DNA of 64,000 bases, from NCBI GenBank assembly GCA_036768485.1, contig JAVLUZ010000154.1, positions 44,887,458 through 44,951,457 of the forward strand. The letters run 5' to 3'. Positions 56,001-64,000 of this stretch are shown piece after piece. Numbering within the stretch: position 1 is the first letter of the stretch; each line of letters begins with the position of its first letter. The position numbers were made by a program, and so were the translations under genes. The DNA is from Mermis nigrescens (taxonomy: Eukaryota; Nematoda; Enoplea; Mermithida; Mermithidae). The notes under the pieces were generated by a model. It worked only from the letters and a program-made list of their open reading frames with translations. It was not told where the DNA came from and searched no databases.

Positions 56001-56571
56001 CGCCGTATTTTTGCTCAAATATGATATTTAGCACACCTTTGGCAGCGTAATCACTTTTTCGCACAAAATTTATTCAAATTTAGAAAAATTTTTGCAAAAA
56101 AAATTATGGAGTACGAAAATGTTTTAAAAAGTCAAAAGATCGAGTTTAAAATTGACTAAAAAACGTTTTATTCGATATTTTCATTAAACCTGTCCACCCT
56201 CGGCATCATAAAGTCGGAGGGAACAAAAAATTTGAAAATATGGTATAGCAAATCTTGCGCGGTTCAAACCTAGGTTTGGGGCATGAAAGTCCATGCACTG
56301 CCCATATCCATTAATGACCGCAGATAGTCTCACAAAAAGTCCACACTATGTACTTGCCCGTATTTGTGTAGGTATGCATGCAATTTTCAGAGCCATGTTT
56401 CGCGATGATGAAAAACGTTATAAGGATGAAGCACATGAGTATCGTGATTACAGATGGCGACAAAAAGCTATAATCTCAGCCGAAAAGCGCGAAGAAATTT
56501 ATGTCAAATGGCGGGATAGGTTGTACGAAAAGGGTCGAGCTGCTGCCATAGCCAAGGACGTTCTTATGTAA
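50022..56571 (+). CDS. two-HMG-box protein, four exons, complete
   Basis: Exons 50022-50140, 52014-52254, 54444-54541, 56391-56571; 639 nt, 212 aa, all phases consistent, stop TAA at 56569. Box A (about residues 14-79): PPRKLRTAYSYFVKEN then FEVLGQIWRNLGPEERLSYR. Box B (about 99-170): YPLRTRCPYVWFVRVNYPKL then FEELGTFWRNMTEEERVPY and DDEKRYKDEAHEY. A basic linker RMRRRR joins them, and a charged helical tail (174-212) follows. HMG boxes bind and bend DNA; two boxes fit HMGB-like or TFAM-like architectural proteins. There is no acidic tail, as HMGB would have, and no obvious mitochondrial targeting sequence, so the exact family is open. Intron 1 has a palindrome array, intron 2 begins with a transposon six bases after the donor. 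Confidence 0.88.
50440..50590. repeat. array of GGGAGAAACGTTTCTCCC palindromes
   Basis: At least three units built around GAGAAACGTTTCTCC, separated by 'catcaaaatttccccgg'-type linkers. Each GGGAGAAACGTTTCTCCC is a perfect 18-base palindrome. Flanked by repeated 'ggttacctatg' at 50591-50602 and 50637-50648. In HMG gene intron 1. Confidence 0.9.
50725..50984 (-). mobile_element. family B hAT-type MITE, complete
   Basis: 260 bases; ends CACACCTGGGCGTGGGG and GCTGCCCACGTATG; perfect 8-bp duplication ATGTTATG (50717-50724 and 50985-50992). In HMG gene intron 1. Confidence 0.92.
51040..51578 (-). mobile_element. partial family G mariner-type element
   Basis: The right end AAAACACCCTGTA and internal 'tttacaagagtaaagtccaa', 'gcaaaaagtga' and 'gagttttggcgcaaaa' blocks match 17142-18500. 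The left end is eroded. Confidence 0.65.
51580..51606. repeat. (CAA)n microsatellite
   Basis: Eight CAA triplets directly at the right end of the family G fragment. Confidence 0.95.
52261..52884 (+). mobile_element. family Q element abutting the HMG exon 2 donor, 0.62 kb
   Basis: Starts CAAGGACGTAACGATTTAAT, and its end, reverse-complemented, reads CAGGGGCGTAACCAGCCGG. The body ('tatatctcgccaaaaatcaggagatac.tgaaaataatggcatttttgagc', 'gcgcgaagctcccgaaaacttttgacatat', 'tttatttcgggaggggg') matches 63381-63980. It begins at the seventh base of intron 2. I find no clear target duplication (AGGTATTA against TGCATACA). Confidence 0.7.
53110..53370. repeat. family R-like fragment with hairpin motif
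   Basis: Contains the exact hairpin at 53138, then 'cgaattttcggacctatttttgactctttggggaaaa' and 'cttacgaaaatcccggatccac', which match family R interiors at 33710-33770 and 61915-61990. Left border not found. Confidence 0.55.
54010..54286 (-). mobile_element. family C hAT-type MITE, complete
   Basis: 277 bases; ends CATAGGTGCACAGCATG and CCCATATGCATCTCTG; perfect 8-bp duplication GTAGTGAC (54002-54009 and 54287-54294). In HMG gene intron 2, about 160 bases before exon 3. Confidence 0.9.
54605..54830. repeat. GGCTTAAACCTG / CAGGCTTAAGCC imperfect repeats
   Basis: Seven or so copies of 'ctggcttaa.cctg' or its complement within 200 bases, partly palindromic (CAGGTTTAAGCC). Probably the body of a small inverted-repeat element. 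HMG gene intron 3. Confidence 0.6.
55083..55342 (-). mobile_element. family B hAT-type MITE, complete
   Basis: 260 bases; ends CACACGTTGGCGTGGGG and GCTGCCCACCTATT; perfect 8-bp duplication ATTACGAT (55075-55082 and 55343-55350). It has itself landed inside an older repeat that resumes at 55351. HMG gene intron 3. Confidence 0.92.
55560..56290. other. HMG gene intron 3, 3' part, no further feature
   Basis: AT-rich. A repeat fragment 'ggggggtcggccgctccccctcccccta' is at about 55559-55590; the rest shows no family recognised here. Confidence 0.4.
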
Positions 56572-56892
56572 TAGGCAGTGAAAAAACTCAAGATTCCTTC
56601 AAATAGTCAACTGTTGCGATTATTAACAGAAAATGTGCGTTTTACTTTATCTACTTGACTCATTTGCTCGAAATTAATTACAATCAATGTCGCTCTTTTG
56701 GAGAAATGATCTTTTCTTACTTGTCTTTAAAAGTGAAATTTTTCTTAAGATAACTTAAGATTCGTACTTCCACGTCGGAAAAACTTTTCGAATGTTTTAT
56801 CTTTTAAATAGCTCTTTGTCGATATATGTTTAACGGTACTTTAGTGAAAGGGAAGACAAAACAAAATATTATAAGTCTTTTATAGTCGTTCA

Positions 56893-56997
56893 TTAGTCAG
56901 GCGATGTTTCTTTATAGTCATTATCAATTTTCGATTGCATTCGACGTAATTTTTGGTTAAATGCGGCTTTTTGCTTTTCAGCCGCCCGAAAATCTTT
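56893..56997 (-). CDS. terminal coding exon of an unrecognised gene
   Basis: After an acceptor TTTACAAG, the minus strand reads KDFRAAEKQKAAFNQKLRRM and then QSKIDNDYKETSPD to a stop (TAA at 56895-56893), 34 aa. The composition is charged, helical and coiled-coil-like, unlike the surrounding non-coding DNA. It lies tail to tail with the HMG gene, 321 bases beyond its stop. Upstream exons would be at higher coordinates; I could not connect it with certainty to the candidate segment at 59370-59690. I do not recognise the protein. Confidence 0.5.
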   Translation of the reverse strand, partial: KDFRAAEKQKAAFNQKLRRMQSKIDNDYKETSPD

Positions 56998-57338
56998 CTT
57001 GTAAATTAAAAAGAAACTCGAGATTCTTAGATAAGCCAGATACCTATTAAATTAGGTTAGAGATCTGGATCCACCTTCTCCTATAGCGAAATAAAAATAC
57101 AAATTGATACCTACGAGTTATAAAGCCACAAATTTGCCAGATTAAAGACCATTAATTTGAATAAAAAATCAACATTTTCTTCTTAAATTTTAAGAGAAGA
57201 GTCAGTATATCCGGTTCCAAAGAATGAATTTTTTTAAATTAGTTCGATTTCATATCCGTCGTTGAGCAAAATTCGTCAATGTTTTCAGGAGTAATTTCTC
57301 ATTTATTTTAATGCGTAAAATATCAGGCCAGGCCAAAC

Positions 57339-57509
57339 TATAGTCTGTTTCACATAAGTTTGGGCATAAATTTTTAAGAATTTTTTCGAAAGTAAGTCGA
57401 CGGATTACGATAATTATATATCGAATCAATGCTATAATCGCAATCTGTCGGCATATTGTCGGACATAGGGTTTGAAATCTATGCCCAAACTTGTATGAAA
57501 CAGACAATA
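57339..57509. mobile_element. family A2 MITE, 171 bp
   Basis: Ends TATAGTCTGTTTCACATAAG and TTGTATGAAACAGACAATA. Internally 'taagtcgacggattacgataattatatatcgaatcaatgct'. TA-type insertion. Confidence 0.85.
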
Positions 57510-58610
57510 AGCCTTCCGTTTATCATTGATAGAGGACTTTTTGGATTAGGTTACTGCTTTTCGAGTTGATGTGTTCAATAGATTTCGGAGAATAATTGAC
57601 TTGTTTAGGACTAGGGATGACTGGCTTTGGGGTTTAATCAATTCATTTACTTATCTATCAAAATATTTATTAAGTTGTACGCGTTTTGTTTATTCGATTG
57701 CGCGTCGATGTTCCATAATGCGTAGGTACGTGTTTACTTGTTGTTGTTAGCGTCCTAAAAAGACCCTGATTTTTAGTAAACTTAATTTGTCTACACGTAT
57801 TAGGCATTTTTGTGGGTTTAGCATGTATTTTCGTCATCTTACTGATTGAGCGTACTTACGTGTACCTTAATTAGATTTAATTTGCAAGTGGGCGTATGGG
57901 AGTTGGCTCGAACCATACATACACCAGCAACGTCTAACTTCTGAAAGATCCGAAAATTTGAAAGGTCAAAAAGTATAAAAATTTATGGTAGGTGCAGAAA
58001 GCACCATTTTTTTAAGTATCCCATTAAGCTCTATCCATTACATAAAAAATCACTAAAAAAGGAAAAAACTATTGCGACAATTAAATTCTGAAGTTGAGTC
58101 AGACTTCCCAAGTCCCAGCTTCTACATATGTACATATGTGATTTGGATTTCGCACATTTAAGAATCCCTTCGCTTCCGTAATTAAATTATTAAAAAGTTT
58201 CGTGATTTTTCATGCACATCAAATAAATCAATCTGAATTTTTAACCGTTTTTCTACATTTAAGAATTATTTGGAACCCCCACGCCTCGCCTCTGAATTCA
58301 CGCGCTGTCCATGAGGGTTGCTAAAGCCAAAAATTGTAGGTTTAATTTTGTAAACCAATTTGACAAAGTATGTATGTAATGCGTAACATGATCAGGCAGG
58401 TCAGGCATGCTGAAGAAAGTTAAGCTGGGAGTGCCTATTCAAGCTAAAATGAAATGAAAATCAATATTTGTCACAAGTACCTATGTAAATTTAAAAGAAC
58501 AAAGCTGTCTTGGTCAACAGGAATGAGGGTCCCTGCAACTTTCGTTTTTGGCCTCCAGTTGCCGAATTTTCTCCCAAAAAATTTCCTCGTTGTTCTTCTA
58601 AGGGCCGACC

Positions 58611-58841
58611 TATAGTCTGTTTCATTTAACTTTGCGGTTTCCTTTCGAATTCAATCCGCATGAATCAGGCTACAAAAAAGTGGTAAACTTTGATACAGTA
58701 ATGAGGTTTCGGCAATAGCAAGCGTCTCACCATTACTCGATTTACTCGTACTGTAGAATATCACAACTATACTGTTACTTTAAACTACTCTTGTAGGCAC
58801 TTTAAATTTTTTCGGAAACCTCAAAGTTAAACAAAACGGAC
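58611..58841. mobile_element. family A1 MITE, 230 bp
   Basis: Left end TATAGTCTGTTTCATTTAAC, right end CCTCAAAGTTAAACAAAACGG (degraded). Interior matches 3885-4115 in inverted order, including 'actgtagaatatca'. Confidence 0.8.
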
Positions 58842-58845
58842 AAGG

Positions 58846-58975
58846 CCGGGCAGCATCCGCATTCTGAGGGTTCAGAATTTGTAAAGGTTAAAAATCGATG
58901 GTAGGGCGAAAAAAACGCCATTTCAAGACTTCCATCAACTCTATTCATTAAAATAAAAATAATCGCGAAAAATTA
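58846..58975 (+). repeat. family B fragment
   Basis: Only the left half is present ('gggcagcatccgcattctgagggttcag', 'gggcgaaaaaaacgccattt'). No duplication. Confidence 0.6.
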
Positions 58976-59157
58976 TACCTATATACTCGTAGTTAGGTTA
59001 ATGTACATATTTTAAGCTACGAAAGCATTAGAATAAAAAATCAGGCGATCATTATTTATATTAGGAACTTTTTTATATTTTAATAAGCGAGAATATGTAT
59101 TCAAAAACAAAAAATGACGATCGAGGAGCGTAGTTAATTTGATGCAATTTTGACGAT

Positions 59158-59330
59158 TATAGTCTGTTCACATAAATAACTTTGTGCATAAATTGTAAGA
59201 ATTTTTATCGACAGTAAGCCGAGGATTACGATAATTATATATCAGATCAATGCTTTAATCGAAATCTGTCAGCTTATTGTCGGAGATAGTTTTAAAATTC
59301 ATGAATAAACATGTGTGAAACAGTCTATAG
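59158..59330. mobile_element. family A2 MITE, 173 bp
   Basis: Ends TATAGTCTGTTCACATAAAT and ATGTGTGAAACAGTCTATAG, with 'gtaagccgaggattacgataattatatatcagatcaatgct' inside. Confidence 0.88.
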
Positions 59331-59369
59331 ATGTGGCAGGTAACATACATTGACCTCAAAGTTAATAAA

Positions 59370-59690
59370 TGATTATCCTTTGAGCTCGTCATAGTCACCG
59401 CTTTGGTCCTTTTCCCTTTCCCTTTTCTTGTCCATGAGCTTTTTCGGATGGATTTTTGTTCGCTTTGACTGCTTCTTCTTTCAAGGGCGCTACAGTGCTT
59501 AAAAAGGAGCCTTTTCTTCGTTTGCAATATCTTTTAGCTCCTTAGCTCCTATTAAAAATTTAAGTATTGAATCAAAATCTACGCGGCTATCTGTTTTCAA
59601 ATAAATAAAAATACGCTCTTCCTGAGTCTGTATTCTCTTGCTTATAAAAGTAAACTGCATTTTCTTTATTGATCACCTCCTACACAGCGA
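59370..59690 (-). pseudogene. protein-like segment with shifting frames, not recognised
   Basis: On the minus strand, AKELKDIANEEKAPF follows a plausible acceptor (TTTTTAATAG at about 59560) and meets a stop. One base shifted, STVAPLKEEAVKANKNPSEK and AHGQEKGKGKGPKR follow, and a third frame ends GDYDELKG-stop at about 59375. The composition looks like real coding sequence, rich in Lys, Glu and Ala. Two frame changes suggest a pseudogene, or exons I have not delimited. It might belong with the exon at 56893-56997. Confidence 0.3.
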
Positions 59691-60543
59691 TAAAGGTAAC
59701 GATTCAAAATCATCTTTTCATAAAAACGAATATAATTATTCAGGAAAAGATGGCACTTCATCTCGAAAGACTTGAAAAACATAAAAAATTAATAATGTGA
59801 CTTATTTATTGTCTTGATTGTAACTCGTTTGAAAGATCGTCAAATTGAACAACCGCATTTATTCCGATATTTATATGAAAGCATCAAGGGCAGATATAGG
59901 GGGAGGGCGGCAGCCCCCCCTTGTTGCCTAAAATAGTTAGTGCAATAAAGAAAATGTGTATTTTGTAATGATTTGAACCGTTTTATCACGATTTCCCAAA
60001 TTTTTTTCCGGCTTCGTGAATATTCATCAATGACATTAGCTGATTTTGATGGCGCCTAAACACCTTATTTTGACGTCATAAGAAAAGTTTTTGTTAAGGA
60101 CGAATATTTTACGGTTCTCAATGACTTCTTGAGTAAAGACGTAGCAATACAAACAGTTTTAATTTTTCTAGCAAAAATTCCAAAATTTTCCGCGCTACGG
60201 TCAAAACTTATTCTTAGCTGCAGTATATTCATTTCTGTGCATAGGAAGAAACACAAAAGAGACTTCTGTGATCCAACGGCCTTTTGCGTTTTTCCTCGAC
60301 GCTTTTTGCCGATTTTTACACTAATTAATAGACAAATTTAAGAATTGTGCGCATTTTTAAAGGTCAGTTCGAAAATTCCGAAATTTTTTCGTATCAGAAA
60401 TAATGCTGCTTATGGAAAGACGACAAAAAAGCGCTTTTTTATTCATAATGAACGGAATTTGCGGACTTATCCATACTACTAGAGAAATTCGGGGTTCCGC
60501 CCTTTCAGAAAATGCTCGATTCCGTCACCGAGAAGCATGCTTA

Positions 60544-62935
60544 TTATTCTGCTGTCTTACTATTCTTCGGGTCGCAAGATTCACTGGCCACTTCGCATTT
60601 GTTGGGATTGAACGACTTACAATTGCGGTAATGCCGTCTTTTACGATCTACGCTATCGCATCTGGTCCATGATCCCCAATTCGGAATGTTAGGCCATATA
60701 ACATTGCGTCTACGTTTTGGTTTAGGCAAATTCGCTTGTCCTAGTTGAAAAAAACAAAAATAGGGATACAGAAATTTGTCGTCAGGATTGTTTGGGAAAT
60801 TTTAAAAAGAGAAATTAATTTTTGCGAGTTTGAATTTCTACCTTCATCGATTGCAGAGCACGTATTGACTAAGTTTGTTCTAGAAAGTTGTGTTGTGTGT
60901 GACCCCTAGAATGGCTTCTGACTCCCGCAAAAGCTGGTGACCTCTGAATTTTCTATTTCAGATAAAGCTAAAGAAAATAAGCTCTTTTAGTGTTTTTAGC
61001 TCATAGTATGGATTTTTGTGGCTGTCGAACCATCTTTTTACTATTCTTGTTCTATTCCTACATATTTTTTTAAATTTTTTGTTTTTACGCTCTAGAAAGA
61101 CATAATCTTATTAAAAACGTCAGAAAAGGCATTTCTGAAAGTTAGAAAATATTTTCCGAACTGACTCCCCCTTCATAATTCCCATGTTAAGCATATGCTT
61201 ACGATATTTCATATTCGATCTTTTAATCTTATACAACTCACTGCTTAGCTGTAATAAAACAAACTTGGAGAGTGTTTAAACCAAAAGCACAATGACCAGG
61301 AATGATTTCAGGAAAAATATAATTTAGCGATAGTCGAATTTTGAAAGAAAGTGATATTTAGGAAACCGAAAGATCATAGTCTGTTTCACACAACTTCAGT
61401 CATAAATATTGAAACTATCTAACTATCTCCGACAATAATATGACAGATTGCGATTTTAGCATTGATCTAATATATAATTATCGTAACCCTCGGCTTACTG
61501 TTGATAAAAATTCTTAAAATTCATGTACGAACTTATGTGAAATAGACTATAGTACTTCAAAGATATGGACTTGTAGAAATACTACATTAGCACACAAGGG
61601 GGGGAGTGATCATAATTTATCGAATTTTTCCGGCGCTTCGCGCCAGATTATACCGACTAACGTTTATTTACATTCTTGGCGGTCTGGAAGCCGAATTTTT
61701 GTTCAAGAAATATATTTTAAAACGATTTCAAGAGCACGAAAAAGCTGTTTTAGCATAATTTTTTCTATTTATAAGCATAATTTATATAAATTTTCAACAT
61801 AAAATGAAGAAAATTGAGCAGTAAGAAGCAGGGACGGATTTAAAGGGAATGCGTGGGAGGGCGAACGCCCCTTATTGGTCAAAACTAATTGGCGAGATGA
61901 AGACGCACGTGAAGGGCAAATTTTCAGACCTATTTTCGACTGTTTTCGGAAAAGGTGGAATGCGACCTCCTCACGAAAATTCTAGATCCGCAACTGATGG
62001 CACAGTCCGTACTTTATTAGCCACATTCAACATGGTTACGTTAGTGTACTCTAATAGTCTGTTTCATTTAACTTTGGGGTTTTTGAAAAATTTAAAATGA
62101 CTACAAAAGTAAATAAACTACTAAAGTAAATAAGATATCCTACAGTATATCGAGTGATACAGAGACGCATATCATTATTAAACCGCATTACTGCACCATA
62201 ATTTTAAACCACTTTGATAGCTTGTTTATTGTGGATAAGTTCGAAAGAAAATCGCAAAGTTAAATGAAACAGACTGTAGCGTTTTTGAAAGCAAATGAAA
62301 ATTCACTTTTTTCAAAGTTAAAATTTACATTCATCGGCTTTGAGGAATTACTGAATAGAGATTTTGTTTCCGAAATTGATTCTTAAAGTCTAGCCTGTTT
62401 CAGGTTTGAAGTTTCGGCTTAAACGAGCAACAAGAACTTTATAATGATGTCGGAAACAAAGTCGCTCAAAGTATTGTTTAAATAAATCTACAGTACACCC
62501 GCATATCACACTCTTTATGAAAGTTTCGCTTCCGAAATTCGCAAGGAGATGGAAAGGAGTTTAATAACAGAAAAGTACATATACACAAAGGAGTATTTTC
62601 ATAGTGCATTAATTTCCATAGAACCAATAACTTCAAGCAGGGACCTGTACTCTTTTAATGTTGCGCATGTAGAATTATTGCGAATCGAAAAATTATACTT
62701 CGATAAATCAAAGTCTCTGCTTTTTTGGGTTTTTTAACTTTTCAAAGATTTTTTAGTTATCGCCATTGCATTCGAATCGAATATTCTTACTTTTGCGACG
62801 TTGATGAGACTTGAGTAACTTGCCAATGGGCTGACATAACGGTTCAAAGTAAACTTCCGGATCAGTTTCATCGAAGACGAGCGTAGGTTGCGATGTTGCG
62901 CTTTCAGAATTGAGTATACAGTTATTTGCAGGTTC
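60544..62935 (-). CDS. protein ending in a thrombospondin-type-1-like domain, last two exons
   Basis: Exon 62935-62791 (acceptor CTCCGCAG, donor GTAAGA, 48 codons plus one base) joins exon 60740-60544 (acceptor AACTAG, stop TAA) in matching phase. The first reads EPANNCILNSESATSQPTLV then FDETDPEVYFEPLCQPIGKL; the second starts with a basic KPKRRR stretch, then WPNIPNWGSWTRC, RRHYRNC, NPNKCEV and ESCD. W..W..C with R.R..C and two later cysteines resembles a TSP1 repeat with one cysteine missing. Such domains are extracellular, so a secreted or membrane protein is inferred; the RRKR-type stretch at the junction could be a furin site. Start and signal peptide were not found. The intron holds A1, A2 and R elements. 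Confidence 0.65.
61376..61552. mobile_element. family A2 MITE, 177 bp
   Basis: Ends ATAGTCTGTTTCACACAACT and CTTATGTGAAATAGACTATAG; same interior as the other A2 copies ('cgtaaccctcggcttactgttgataaaaattctta'). Confidence 0.88.
61829..61996. mobile_element. family R-type MITE
   Basis: Ends CAGGGACGGATTTAAAGGGA and, reverse-complemented, CAGTTGCGGATCTAGAATTT. Flanking octamers (GTAAGAAG and ATGGCACA) do not match, so this may be two fused fragments. Confidence 0.6.
62055..62278. mobile_element. family A1 MITE, best copy, 224 bp
   Basis: Ends TAGTCTGTTTCATTTAACTT and CAAAGTTAAATGAAACAGACTGTA, about 24-base near-perfect inverted ends, with 'cctacagtatatcgag' inside. TA insertion site. Confidence 0.9.
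62280..62790. other. intron DNA, nothing recognised
   Basis: AT-rich 3' part of what is, on the minus strand, the intron after the exon at 62935-62791. The plus-strand 62-codon frame at 62549 has no visible signature. Confidence 0.4.
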
Positions 62936-63380
62936 CTGCGGAGAAATGGATCAACATTTGTTTTAATGCCTGCATTCAGTAAGTCTGACAAGAAACTAAA
63001 TTACAAACGATTCTAGAACCGTATGGAAGAAATAGTATCAGAATGAAGTTGTTTGTATATTTAATGTATACCGGCTTTTTATGACACCTATGCTTCACTG
63101 AAAAGCGATTTCCCTGAATTTTCCGTTTAAAAAAAATTTAAGAAAATGCTGTTTAAGCGTTTAGCGATCTTTTGGCTCGAAGAGTCAAATTTTCGGCTAT
63201 CAATTCATTTAAAATTTTTTCAATTACTCTATTTTTTCAAATTTTTTCGAAATTTTCAAAGTATTTTTATGTTTTAAAAAGGAAGAGCATCGCCGAAAAT
63301 GTCGAGAATTGTGTTTTTGATGCATAGCCACCGTTTTCGAGCCAAATAGGCTATCTAGAGAAAATTTTTGGTTCCACCTC

Positions 63381-63980
63381 CCCAGAGGAGTAACCAGGAT
63401 TTTATTTCGGGGGAGTCCGAAAATTTTGATTCTATATCTCTAACTATTAGGAGATACTTGAAAATAATGGCATTTTTGAGCGTTTGACGAGATATACCAT
63501 CTATGTTATCGTGAAGAAAAAATTTTAAATAAATTGAAAATGTTTCTTGCTTGATTCCAAACTTGGATATCAAAAATGTGTCCTTTAAACTATCTGTATG
63601 ACTAATTTCTCAAAATCAAGTTGATGCTTGACTCCAAAACATTTCAAAATTCTTGACTTTGCATTTAATTTTACAGTTTTGCAAAGAAAACGTATACAGA
63701 AAATGATAAATCCGAAAATTTTTGACATATTCGCTATTTTTAAGTCAAATCTGGGCTTCTAAGGTAAGAAATAAGATAGAAAATAAGAAATATGGCGCGA
63801 AGTGCCGTAACATTTTGAGTTTAGTAGCACAAAAGTGTGCCAAAAACGCATTTTTGCGGTCCTTTTATTATACTTCGAGAATTTTTAATTTTTTTCTTTG
63901 GGAGACCCTTGTGAAAAATAAAAACATTTTTCCATGTCGGGGGAAGGCCCCCCTCCGCCCCGGCTGGTTCTGCCTCTTCA
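63381..63980 (+). mobile_element. family Q element, second copy
   Basis: Starts AGGAGTAACCAGGATTTTAT and ends, reverse-complemented, like AGAGGCAGAACCAGCCGGGG; body as at 52261-52884. A degenerate hairpin 'ggcgcgaagtgccg' is at 63794. The right end is close to the window edge. Confidence 0.65.
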
Positions 63981-64000
63981 CCCCCCAGAATTCGCTTTGT

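Noticed and set aside
60129..60672. Plus-strand frames opposite the TSP1-like exon
   Set aside because: The minus-strand exon has a better acceptor, phase and cysteine pattern; these are shadows.

Overview
The window looks like nuclear DNA of a repeat-rich, AT-rich invertebrate animal. Genes are split by spliceosomal introns (GT...AG, acceptors often TTTTCAG, TTTCCAG or TTGCAG). Intron and intergenic space is packed with nested DNA transposons, LINE fragments, minisatellites and (AT)n tracts. Nothing bacterial is present: no operons, no ribosome binding sites, no CRISPR. I cannot name the species; a nematode or arthropod is a guess.

Host genes. (1) 463-3600, minus: the 5' part of a CK1-group, TTBK-like protein kinase with an MGNCC acylation-type N terminus; it runs off the left edge. 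(2) 5607-23453, minus: a complete seven-exon TMEM59 homologue of 379 aa, in which every splice phase agrees. (3) 50022-56571, plus: a complete four-exon gene for a 212-aa protein with two HMG boxes. (4) 56893-56997, minus: a lone terminal coding exon, not recognised. (5) 60544-62935, minus: the last two exons of a gene ending in a thrombospondin-type-1-like domain; its start is outside or unrecognised.

Mobile DNA dominates the rest. Most small repeats can be bounded to the base because they carry 8-bp target duplications, the signature of the hAT superfamily: families I call B, B2, C, D, E, H, K, L and R. At 32002-35940 hAT-type elements are nested four deep, and one of them carries a broken hAT transposase whose reading frame is restored when the inner element is removed. 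A 2.39-kb element with 0.8-kb inverted arms (40991-43376) sits at a TA site inside a LINE reverse transcriptase; removing it restores the frame exactly. A decayed Merlin (IS1595/ISXO2-like) transposase is at 44586-45487. Mariner/Tc1-type elements with TA sites lie at 13747-14325 and 17142-18500, and two short families with TATAGTCTGTTTCA ends are scattered at both ends of the window.

One unexplained signal runs through several unrelated repeat families: an exact 13-base hairpin, GGCGCTTCGCGCC, found about 16 times, usually between T-runs and A-runs. Several elements lie within a few to a few dozen bases of exon edges in TMEM59 and the HMG gene, so they may matter for splicing.
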